The notes beneath the pieces were generated by a model. The model had not been told where the DNA came from. It searched no databases and worked only from the letters and a program-made list of their open reading frames with translations. This document shows, piece by piece, positions 23,753 through 33,605 of a stretch of 64,000 nucleotides of DNA; positions within the stretch are counted from its first letter, which is position 1; each line of letters begins with the position of its first letter. The position numbers were made by a program, and so were the translations under genes. Source of the DNA: Ophioderma brevispina (Eukaryota > Echinodermata > Ophiuroidea > Amphilepidida > Ophiodermatidae); contig JAMKCH010001615.1 in NCBI GenBank assembly GCA_023653785.1, positions 1-64,000 of the forward strand. The letters run 5' to 3'.

Positions 23753-24497
23753 TTAAAGGGATAGCAGCGATCATGCCGAGAGAACAAAAAAAATATTGGC
23801 AAGACATTGTTTTAGTTATAAATCAAAGATAAATCTGTACAATTCAATTATATACCTATTTTTAAATGGAGGAACAACTCACCAAATAGTTGAAAAAATG
23901 GAAGTATGTGAGGAAGTTGTCATACGGTCGCCGCAAATAGATATCCGTGTGGACGTCTGAAAATATCCACCACTAACAGCTTGATTGTGGTTTACACCAG
24001 TGACAGATAAAACAAAAAATTCAAGAACATAAATTTGTGACTGAGGGAACTGTACAGGACTTGGTGCACAATATTAAATAAAATCTGGGATATTCACCGG
24101 AAAGACTTTGATCGATCGTTGGCATTTGATACGCCACGTGATAGAATTTACAGATAAGAACTACTGCCTTATCCTTAATACACAGATTTCAAGCCAATAG
24201 TCAGAGAGAACATTCATGTGACCGTACATTTGAGTATATACGCATTTTTTTACTGAAAATGATAGATTAGGGTGTGTAGAATAAGAATCTGCCGGGTGCC
24301 ACCTGGGCATCCTTGGGCATTTTGAGAATCCAAGATGGCGTCGCCATAAATGATAATTATATATTCAACCCTATATTATCAAACTATGGAGTTACTAGAT
24401 ATACTATAGGATCCAATGAACAAGTGTATGGCACTTGTAACATTAAGTCATACTTCAAATTCAAAATGGAAGCCAAATCCAATAATTTTATGCCCTA

Positions 24498-24822
24498 TAA
24501 CAGCAAATACCTGCGATAAAAATAGACTTGAAGTACTTAGGTTATGTTGTTATTCACAATAAATGTATTTCTGATACTTTTGAAATTGTAACATGAAGTC
24601 AATCAATATGGCAGCCAAAAACGTGAACATCTTCCAAAAATACTTGACACAAATTTATAAGTATTACAGCCTTCCAAATCGAAATCAATGTGTCAAGTGT
24701 TTTTTGAAGATATTCACGTTTTTGGCTGCCATATTGATTGACGTCATGTTACAACTTAAAAAGTATCATAAATACATTTATTGTGTCTAATAACATAATC
24801 TAAAATAAGTAAATGCTGTTAC
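24498..24822. repeat. Foldback with arms of about 130 bp
   Basis: ACAATAAATGTATTTCTGAT, AATCAATATGGCAGCC and AAAACGTGAACATCTTCC in the left arm return inverted in the right arm (AGATATTCACGTTTTTGG, GGCTGCCATATTGATT, AAATACATTTATTGT). About 35 bp are unpaired at the centre near 24655-24690. It lies within the insertion that splits the element at 23753-25685. Confidence 0.9.
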
Positions 24823-24839
24823 CAACTGCTTCTCCACAA

Positions 24840-25555
24840 AAATAGCCTGAGTAGGTAAACTGTATACTAGAGTGTGGCCTGACGTTTCGATCCTAGCAGG
24901 ATCTTCATCAAAGGCAAACTGACAAAACAACAGAGAAGACAAACCATATATACAAACAAGGAACAAAAGACAGGAACCATGCACAGGGAGGGGTAAAGGG
25001 GGAGAGAAAGCTGAAAAAGAGAACAATGGAAATTAATGAACAAAGATAAGTGACGATTACCAAGAAATCAGTGGGGCATGGAGAAGTGGAGGACGGAGGA
25101 GTGATGGGCAAAGGGACTTGGAGAGCCTGCTGAAAAAAAGAACAATAAGAGTTAATGAACAAGGGGATGGGAGATAATGACCAGGAAATCAGTAGGGCAT
25201 GGACAGGGTAAAGCTGAAAGAGAACAATGGGACATAGAGTAGCTGAGGAGGGAAGACATGATGATCAAAGGATGGGCAAAGAAGACCGGAATGAGAAAAA
25301 TGAAAGAGAGAAAAAAAAGAAGGGTGGGTGAAGTGAAAAATGAATGGGAATACCACATAATAAAAACAAAGCATAATATAACATATGACCAAAATGAAAA
25401 GGCAAATAACATATAACAAAAAACAAAGCATAAACTATCATAACAAAAAAAGGCATTAATATAACATAATAACACACCCTAGAATCTATCAGTTTCAGCC
25501 AAAAAATTGTGTATATACTCAACTACGGTCCAGGCCATAACTGGACCATATCTCT
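24840..25555 (-). repeat. Unclassified retroelement-like sequence with a tandem repeat
   Basis: On the - strand 24787-25026 reads FDEDPARIETSGHTLVYSL, a sequence type common at the ends of invertebrate retroelements, but no catalytic domain is present. Further right, a unit of about 120 bp (GAACAATR..TTAATGAACAA, AAATCAGTRGGGCATGGA) occurs twice at 25020-25260. It continues into AT-rich DNA. Confidence 0.4.
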
Positions 25556-25685
25556 CCGACTAACAACCACTTGCAGGTATATTAAAACATTTCATTTAAT
25601 GCCAGTAGTAACGAAAAAACCCTTAACGAATTAAGGATTTTTTTTCCATGTTTCGGATCAGCAAATCGCTCTTGTCTATCCTTTA

Positions 25686-26526
25686 GGCTCCGTAAATGGG
25701 AATTGAGAACCAAACTGTTTGTTGAAATGTGCCGGCATAAGTGCTACCACAGAGGGTGTATTGAGTTATCCACAATGCACCGTTTTTGGAAATTTCACCT
25801 CAATAGGTCAGTGATCTCACAAAAAATCCATTCTTAACACATAAAAAATCTGACTTTTACGGGCAATTTTACCCACAAAGCATTAGTACTTAAGGAATTT
25901 TTAGCATTGATACGAAATTTGTCTTGTGGTTCTTGAAACTTTTGGGAATACTTTTTATCCCTAAGTTCTGACATATGTTTAGTACAGTACCAGTATAGGG
26001 AACTTGCAATGCATTAGGGATTGTTAAAAACACCCTCTGAAGTGATAATAAGTGCAACAGACGTTTTAAAACTGCCAAAATCAAGTGAGTATAAAACCTT
26101 CCTGGTTTCAACCACTTATTGTATTGAATAATATTGAGTTAACTGATCCCATATTTCATTTGTCTTGCCACTGAGTGTGTTTTGTAACGTTAGAATTTCT
26201 CCCCTCTTCTAAAGTATCACTTCGAATTTGTAACAATGATCAGGGGGTGGGAGGAAGGGGTGACCTTCAGGAGTTTGTGGGTAAGAGTAGGGATAGGGTC
26301 AAAATGGGTAATTTTTGTGATAAAATTGTGCAATTTGGTTTAAATTTCCTCCTTTCAAGAGTATCCCTTAGAACTAAACATGGTAACAATGATCAGTGGA
26401 TGGAATGATGACCTTTAAGTGGTTAAGGCTAAAGGTTGTATTGGGGTCAAATGTTGTTTTTGTTTAAATTTTGCAGTTTGGTTAGTTCCCTAAATCAAAA
26501 GCATCAATTTAAACCAACTTGCTAAC
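25686..26526. other. Non-coding DNA with a dispersed repeat
   Basis: 26280-26395 matches 8398-8510, and a shorter related unit precedes it at 26190-26245 (TTTGTAACAATGATCAG). Nothing else is recognised. Confidence 0.6.
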
Positions 26527-27523
26527 AGCACACAGCCGTTTGAGAGTCTCATTTATTATGACAAAATGAGAATAAAACAAAAAATATCAACGGCGACACA
26601 GTTTTGACAACTGATTTCGAGTATTTATACCAGTATCTACATCCTGTGTAAATTTGATGAAATTTCATTGCGGGCAAATATGATTTTTCATAAAAAGCTA
26701 GTTTTACACGTCTTTCTATGGGAAATAGGCTTATAGAGGGCGCTATAATATACAAATTATAACCTTTGCAGGCGGTGGCGGCCAAGCTTCATTCATAGCG
26801 CAAAACTGCCGCACGAGTCATTGGACGAGCCTGAACAGTGACCGGAATTTGAAGTCACTGTGCGCGTTTATAATAGATCAGTGCGTGGCGAGTGGGAATT
26901 CCCGTACGGAGCCGCGACCGTTTAAATTGCCTTGCTTTAGACGGTGGTGCATAATTGTGCTGCAAAACTATCATCAAATCATTTTTTTAAAGACCGCACA
27001 TGAGAGGATTGCTACATGCAGGTCAACGAATCATTCCACGGTGGTGCATGGGCTACCCTGGGGCTACCTGGTACCGGGCCTGGTACATTGTCCGCAGCTA
27101 TAAATAACGGTGACCCTGCGATTGAACATGAGGTCAAGCGAGCCTCGTTCAAAATGGATCCCGTTTGTACCGTTATTCATACCAAAAAAATACTTAGACT
27201 GGAGTTGATTCTTCAACTCCAACGGATTTTGAGTGGAAAAATATTGATATCAAACATATTTTCGACTTTAGAATATTTGTCAAGTTTTAGTGATTACGTG
27301 CTAAACCTATGGGAACGGCAAAAACGACGCTATCTTGGCCGCCCCCCCCCGAACCTTTGTAGGCATATATGGCAAGATTCCCGCAATGGATTTTTCTGAT
27401 TTTTGAGGTGGTAATAGCTCTTGCATGTCCCTAATGATATCAGTTGTCAAAATTGTGTCGCCATTGTTTAAAATTGCTCTAAAAATAAAAGACAATTTGC
27501 ATGGGGTCAAACAGCTGTGAGCA
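26527..27523. mobile_element. Chapaev-like non-autonomous DNA transposon carrying a nested element
   Basis: The ends are CACAGCCGTTTGAGAG at 26531 and TCAAACAGCTGTG ending at 27519, giving an inverted terminus CACAGCTGTTTGA. AGCA flanks both sides (26527-26530 and 27520-27523). The outer parts match 45999-46402 in reverse. A 4-bp target and a CAC start fit the Chapaev branch of CMC transposons, an inference since no transposase is present. The centre, 26769-27351, is a separate insertion. Confidence 0.75.
26761..27359. mobile_element. hAT-like non-autonomous element nested in the Chapaev-like one
   Basis: The insert 26769-27351 (583 bp) is flanked by the 8-bp repeat AACCTTTG (26761-26768 and 27352-27359). 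The related copy at 45999-46402 has a single ACCTTTG at this point, so it shows the empty site. The ends are CAGGCGGTGGCGGCCAAG and, reversed, CGGGGGGGGGCGGCCAAG. An 8-bp target and a CAG-type terminus fit hAT. No transposase is visible. Confidence 0.8.
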
Positions 27524-27896
27524 ATTAGTGAGTGGGAGGGAAGTGTTGACCTATAAGGAAGTTGAGGTTAAAGGTCAAGTAGGGGGGAAATTTACCCAAT
27601 TAGGTTATTTGGTTAGATTATGGTAATGAAACTTGGGGGTTTAGTCAGGTAATTTTGATGTCATTGGGTCATCTAAGATCAATTCAGTCAAAATGATGTG
27701 GTCTTGAAACTTTGTGGGTTTCGATGCCAAAAATCTTGAAGCTATTTTGAGGTCATCATTGGTCATCTAAGGTCATATTGGCAAAAGAGCAACACTGGGT
27801 GAAAGGTCATTCATTGGTTATGCATCATGATCATGCTAAAATTACCAAGCACTAGTGCTTTGTGAGATAAAATGAATAGAATTTTTGTGAGATTGA
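27524..27896. other. Non-coding DNA
   Basis: Contains several GGTCATCTAAGGTCA-like words but no definite repeat or gene. Confidence 0.5.
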
Positions 27897-28325
27897 GGGC
27901 GAGGTGGCTGAGCAGTTTAAGGCGCTAAACCGTCAGCAGGGTATAAGATCGACCGAGTGGCCCTGGTTCGAGCCCCGCGAGAGTTGGGTTTCTTGGTTAT
28001 ACTCAAATAGTTCCTATTAAGGTCGAAATGGTCATAAGCATGCAGCATTAAAGTAGTGGGAATATGGAATTTCTCCTTGCTCCCACCCATTGAGTAGAAT
28101 GTGCAGGTATATGCAAGGGCGTTGCCCTAGCACCTCATGGTTCAGAGAGTCATGTAAAGCTGTTGGTCCCGTGTGTCAGTGGAATCAATCCAAAGCACAT
28201 AAAAAGTTACGGACCAATATCGAAAAGAGTAGGGGATCAATCCGGGTCTGTTACCTGCACTCATCACTCTATAGGTACCAGCTCCTCTAGTACGTGTGAT
28301 GTGGGAACCTGCTTTAGGTTAAATA
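27897..28325 (+). mobile_element. tRNA-derived SINE
   Basis: The head resembles a class II (Leu/Ser) tRNA: GGGCGAGGTGGCTGAG at 27897, an A box TGGCTGAGCAGTTTAAGG (27905-27922), an extended variable part, and a B box GGTTCGAGCCC (27965-27975). An unrelated body of about 340 bp follows, so it is not a functional tRNA gene. The 3' end is not sharply defined; no long A tail is seen. Confidence 0.7.
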
Positions 28326-28339
28326 GATCCAGATCCAGA

Positions 28340-28425
28340 GATCACATGACCTTATTGAGGTGAAATGTCCAAAAACGGGTGCATTGTGGGATGGACTCAA
28401 TGCACCCTCTGAGTGTATGTTGTCC
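28340..28425 (+). repeat. Dispersed repeat, family G, copy 1
   Basis: GATCACATGACC, TTGAGGTGAAAT and GGTGCATTGTGGGAT with CTCAATGCACCCTCTG recur at 55383-55458 in the same orientation. Confidence 0.85.
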
Positions 28426-28792
28426 AAAGGTGAATTTATGGTGGATTAAAGCAGTAATAGCACATTTTTTAAAGAGTGCCCCCAATTTTCATTTTTTTTT
28501 ATAGATTTTTGCACAGTTGTGTTGGTAATTGTCTAGTACTATACTTCAGAACAGTAATGTAATAAAAAAGAAGGGGTTTTGCAATAAAACCAGGATCCCC
28601 GATTGTAATTTAACCGTAGCCCTGGAAACACCAAATTTCTGTCCATCCACTATGAAATAGTGCCAGCTCACATAAAACCCATGACTTGACTTGCATAAAC
28701 CAATGGAACAGCTAATGGATGACACAGGATGAGCAGAGCAGGAGCAGAATATCATAGGGTCCTGATTTATGGAGTTCGTTCATGCCCACCTA

Positions 28793-29606
28793 CATCTTTG
28801 GTAGTTAGTATGGACCCTCTATATCAATGCAAGGTATTTAGTGGTCTCTAATTGTGGTGTCACTTTTTCAATAGGGGCCAATTTAAGGTTACGCAGGGGT
28901 CAAACTTTTAAACTACTCCAAACAAGTTGAAACATTTTCCATATTGTCCGTTTAGTCATAAGCATTCCAAAAATATATAGTTTAATTGTACCACTTACGA
29001 CTATTGGTTTTGGAGTTACAGGGTAAAAATGACTAAAATGGTAAAAAAGGTCAATCTCAATTTGTGCAGGGATCAACATTGAAAGTTACTCTGATTATAT
29101 TTTAAATACTTGCAAATTATTGCTTGAGGAAAGAGGACTCCCCAAAAGGAGAGTTTTGGTTGTGTTAAATTTTACTTACCGAGATAGAGGTCAAAGAAGG
29201 TCCATGTCAATTGGATTATGTTGCCCATGACCTATTTTGTCACATAACATGATAACTATGCATTGCAGATGAACAATTTGTTTCAATTTTTACCAAATTT
29301 GGAGCAACTTCTGATTTTGACCCCTGTACAAATGGAAATTGACTTTTTTTACAATTTTAGCCATTTTTACCCAATAACTCAAAAACCAATGGTCATAGAT
29401 GGTACAAACTATACGTTTTTTGAATGCTTATGATTAGACGGAAAATACGGCATACATTTCAACATGATTGGTGTATTTTAAAAGTTTGACCCCTGTGTAA
29501 ACTTAAACTGGTCCCTATTGAAAAAGTGACACCACAATTTGAGACCACTAACTACATTGCATTGATATAGAGGGTCCATACTAACTAACAAAGGTGTCAA
29601 ATTGTA
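28793..29606. mobile_element. Foldback transposon, about 0.8 kb, arms of about 300 bp
   Basis: The left end TTAGTATGGACCCTCTATAT returns inverted as ATATAGAGGGTCCATACTAA at the right. Inside, GTGGTGTCACTTTTTCAATA, AGGGGTCAAACTTTTAAA and TTTTGGAGTTA are mirrored by TATTGAAAAAGTGACACCAC, TTTAAAAGTTTGACCCCT and TAACTCAAAAA. The arms are roughly 80-90% similar by eye, with a loop of about 200 bp. It has no coding capacity. Confidence 0.9.
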
Positions 29607-29639
29607 CAAAGAGTAGTTGTAGTGGGACATGAACAATGA

Positions 29640-31003
29640 TTAAACGCTCTTAAAAAATGTCTGTCTGTCAGTTTGTCCGTCCGTGTTCACTGCTTGTGTA
29701 CGATTTATCTGGAGTTCAGTAAGGGCTACGATGATGTAACTTGGTGCAAAGAAGCGAGTTGATGAGTTCTCGACCTGAATAGATTTTGGGCATCAAACAT
29801 GCTCATTAAGTATCTAATTTGCATAATTTACGAAAATTTTCCCACAAGGCTTGTGTACAAGTTTTCAGGAGTTCCGTAAGGTGGATAATAATATAACTTG
29901 GTGGAAGGAAGCGAGCTGAAGAGTTGTCGACCTAGTTACATTTTGGGCGTATTTCGGGCAAATTAAGTATTGCAAGTGACTATTAATATGCAAATCAGCA
30001 TAATTGGCTATATTTTTTAAAAACATACATTGATACACAAAATTCCGGTTCGCTGCATGGAAGCCTATAATGGTGCCCATCTTTTTTGCAATTTATGTGA
30101 TACACTCTTAGAAATAAAGGTTCAACATAGAACCTTTTTTGTCCTGTATTTTTCACCCTAAGCACTGCTAAGGTTCTATAAAGAACCTTAAAAAGTTCTA
30201 TGAAGAACCTTCCAAATTTAGATAGGCCTAGGAATATTCTTTTTGTATGTTTTCACATATATTTTGAAAGGTTTAGCAACATAAAAGGTGGTGATAACCC
30301 TAAGTGTCTAATTTGCATAATTTAAGAAAAAAACTTGTGTACAAGTTATATAGAATTCCGCAAGGTGTATAATGATATAACTTAATGTAAGGAAGCAGGT
30401 TGAAGAGTTCTCGATCTAATTAGCTTTTGGGCAAAAGCTAATATTTTTAGCTTTGGTATTTGTGTGGCTCAGTGGGTTTGGTGGAGTCACACCCCTCTGG
30501 TGACAGCGACTTGTTGCTTCTGACTTCACCAGGCTAGCCTTCTGTGCCACCTTTATTTTTATGTTCTTCATCTGCTTTTATTTGTATATATATTTCTTGA
30601 TGTATTTTTAGCCAAATGTTTAAATAAATAAATAGATATGCAAATGAGCTAATTAACATGCAAAAAACAGCATAATTGCTTCACTCTATGAAAGTCTTTC
30701 ATGGTGCGCATCTTTTTTGCCATTTGAAAGCATGCGGCTTAGGTATGCAAATGAGCTAATTAAATATGCCTAATTGCAGTATTGCTGAAACAGTACGGTA
30801 CATCGGATAGGCAAAATTCCTTCGCTACATGAAAGACTAGTCTGCCATACATCTTTTGTATGAATCATAATTAGGTCAAAGTGCATGTTGGCCAATTAAA
30901 GGGGCATTTTGTGATGCAATTGATGTAATTAAATATGCATCATTGCTGTATCGCTGAAACAGTGCATTGGATATGCAAAATGTCTGTGTTACATGGAGCA
31001 GGC
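29640..31003 (+). repeat. Body of module 2 (degenerate tandem monomers)
   Basis: It starts with GTCTGTCAGTTTGTCCGTCC. Monomers follow with TAACTTGGTGGAAGGAAGC, GAGTTCTCGACC, TTTTGGGC and TAATTTGCATAATT. Near the end CAGTGCATTGGATATGCAAA matches the end of module 1 and again runs straight into a G-rich array. 30110-30210 holds a local hairpin-prone stretch (AAGGTTCAACATAGAACCTT). 30460-30635 may be a small SINE-like insert (TGGCTCAGTGGG, tail AAATAAATAAATA), uncertain. Confidence 0.75.
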
Positions 31004-32107
31004 AGGTGTTGGGAGAGGCCAGGTGGGGTGTTGGGGAGGGGCCAGGTGGGGTGTTGGTAGAGGAGGCCCAGAATGGGGTGTTGGGGAGGGGCCAGGTGGG
31101 GTGTTGGGGGGGGGCTAGGTGGGGGGTGTTGGGAGCGAGATGGAATTTGGTGATGGAGTGTATTGGGGTGGGTTTGGTGATGGGGTGTTGGGGTGGGGTG
31201 TTGGGAGTGGGGTGTTGGGGGTGGGGGTTAGGGCGGGGTGGTGGGGAGTGGTGTGATGGTGGAGTAGGGAGGGTGTTGGGGAGGGGTGTATGTCACTGGG
31301 GTAGGTTGGGAGGGGTGCCAGGGAGGGTGGGGTGTCGGCGAGGGGATGTGGAATGGGTGGGGCGTGTTTGGGGATGGGGGTTTTAGGTTAGGGGGAAGGG
31401 TTGTTGGGAGGGGTGAGGGTTTTTGGTCGAGGTTGTTGGGGGCGGCAAGAGTGGTAATGGGGAGGGTGTTTGTTGGGGTTGTTGGGAAGGGGAGGGGGTG
31501 TGTGTTGGGGAGTAGTGTGTGTGAAGTAGTTTGGGTAGGGGAGGTCCGTTGGGAGGTGAGAGGAGTAGTTGGGGGAGGGGAGTAGGGTGTTCAGACGGGT
31601 GGGGTGGTTGGGGGATGAGGTGGGGTTGATAAGGGGGGTGGGGCGCGTGGGGTGGGGTGGGGTAAGGTGTCTGGGGTAGGTCCGCGTGTTTGGGGATCGG
31701 CCAGGGTTGGGGTGTTGTGGGTTGTGTAATGGGTGAGGTTTTGGGACGGGGTGGGGTGTTTGGTTGGGTGGTTGGGGGGTGGGGTTTATTTGATCCCGGT
31801 TTTGGGGGTATGGGGTAGTGTCGTTTGGGCTCAGGGGTGGGGTGTTGGTGCTGGTGTGGGGTGTCGTTGGGCCCGGGGTGGGGGTGTTGGGTCGTGGGGG
31901 GGGTTTCCGTTTTGGGGTAGGCGTCCGGTGTTGGGACTCGTGGTTGGGTGCTTTGGGCTCGGCCGCGGGTGTTTATAGCAAGCGTGGGCGGACCGCTGTG
32001 GTGGGGTTTGGGGGCGGGGGTGTGGGGTATTGTTGGGTCCTGGGTGGTGTGTTGGCCGCTGGGCCGGGATGGTTTTGGGCGGGAGAGGGGGTGGGTGTTT
32101 GGGGCGG
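31004..32107 (+). repeat. G-rich minisatellite of module 2
   Basis: About 1.1 kb of GGGGTGTTGGGGAGGGG-like units, G-rich on the + strand as in module 1. Long Pro/Thr/His-rich - strand and Gly-rich + strand open frames are compositional. Confidence 0.95.
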
Positions 32108-33400
32108 GGATATCCTGCAATCTTCCACCCGTATCTGCTTGCACACCTTTTTTGGCCCAACCCTGTATTCGACTGAGATAGTCGGTTGCAATCATGGTGT
32201 CTCGCCTTTGGTCTATACGCTATTCGTGAAAGCAGTCGAGACTTGTGGTTCGAGGTAACCGCCTTGTTGGGAATAGTGAAAATATGCCTGCATCCAGACC
32301 AAATTACAACCTCCTAGCCTGGGACCGCTGCAACAATTGAAAAGAAGCTTGCTAGTCACCTGCTCCCGACAGCCCGCAAGATGATTTATATTGTGTAGAA
32401 GTACCACAGGGTTTGTTTTTTTTTTTAAATCCAGGCTCCGGAATTTTTATCAGCTACAGTTGTGGTTTCTATAGTGGAGGGGCCTTATGTTCTCCTGAGA
32501 GTGATTTTATTGTGAGTTCATATTAATAATTGTTGGCACCATTATAATGTATTCTACTGGGTCTTGACTATTCAGAACAATCGATGATTGCCATTTTTTC
32601 TTTTTGAACCTTTAATTGACCCTGACACGAGGTCAACGGTCAAATGGTCATACGTCGTCCAAAGTACATCGAGAACCTGGATATCAAAATGTGGCAACTT
32701 TCACAAGAAATATTGATATATAGATATTATGTTTGTTACTTTTACTTGAGCTTTGTTTTCTTGTTAATGCAAAATAAGCTAAGTTAGAGAACCATATATG
32801 GCTAAATTCTGCACCTCTATTCAGACCCCAGTCGGGTGAGCCCTGTCCAAAGCAAGTTAGGCCTCACGGTTTCTTGCACAATTATAAGGCACACCCTACA
32901 CAACCCCATACAGCTTGCAATAATGCCCTGGCTAAGTAAACACGTTGTTTTCAGGAAATGTACAGCGAAAATGGTTGACGATCTTATCCCTCGTCTTACC
33001 AAGCCTTTTTTTCTACACCGGTTTACCAAGGGGGGTGGTGGGGGGGGTGTTACCACCCCCTCGAGTATTCATTATAAGCACACCGGTGCTTATGATTTTG
33101 GATACCAGTGTATAGGTATGGTCCTCCTCATTCCAATGATACCAAATTAAAGAAGGAGGTACCAACAATACCTAGTATGGCGTCCAATGAGTCTAGGTCA
33201 TTGTGCCCACAAAATTGGCAGTTTTTCCATAGAAAATAGGTGAAATCCCAATTTGGGCGGCTAAATCTAGGAATAATCGGATTTTCACGGCGGGTTTGTC
33301 CGCTCTAAATGAAGGGCACTTGACTAGTTTTACATAAACATAGAGTTTTAGAGACAGCCATCTGTTGCATTATTTTCAAAACATGTACCATCCATATCTG
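32108..33400. other. Non-coding DNA, origin unclear
   Basis: 32110-32400 has more balanced composition but no domain, and no splice-flanked coding segment could be supported. A G-rich tract lies at 33028-33048. Confidence 0.5.
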
Positions 33401-33410
33401 TATGTGGCAA

Positions 33411-33605
33411 CCCCCCCCCCCCCCCCACTAACGGCCTTCGACTTTGCAGGCATACCCTAACCCCTGTGAAGGTGTTAACCTCACTTTTTTTCCCTAAAAA
33501 TGACCAGAAAGGATGAGAGAACAATTAAACAACACCATAAGCTTGTTCGAAAGGCGTTTAGCGCACGCGAGCAAAGTTTCACTGGGGTAACCCCCCCCCC
33601 CCCCC
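33411..33605 (+). repeat. Two poly-C tracts
   Basis: Uninterrupted C runs of about 16 and 15 bases lie at 33411-33426 and 33591-33605, about 165 bp apart. Their lengths are likely to be uncertain in the assembly. Confidence 0.9.

Larger units (their letters stand above)
23753..25685 (-). mobile_element. TTAA miniature transposon, family E, split by an insertion of about 1.35 kb
   Basis: The left part (23753 to about 24200) starts TTAAAGGGATAGCAGCGAT and follows the reverse complement of 58265-58820 through GCAAATAGA, GGTTTACACCAGT and ATTTCAAGCCAA. The right part (about 25558-25685) resumes with AACCACTTGCAGGT, then ATGTTTCGGATCAGCAAATC, and ends near CCTTTAG. The DNA between is foreign to the family, so a later insertion split the element. 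Confidence 0.7.

Noticed and set aside
25152..25522. Phe/Ser/Tyr-rich, membrane-like open frames on the - strand
   Set aside because: Low-complexity purine-rich DNA on the + strand; three overlapping frames look alike, which indicates composition.
27897..27981. Possible functional tRNA-Leu/Ser gene
   Set aside because: A and B boxes are present, but the 3' part passes into a SINE-like body and a clean acceptor stem could not be built.
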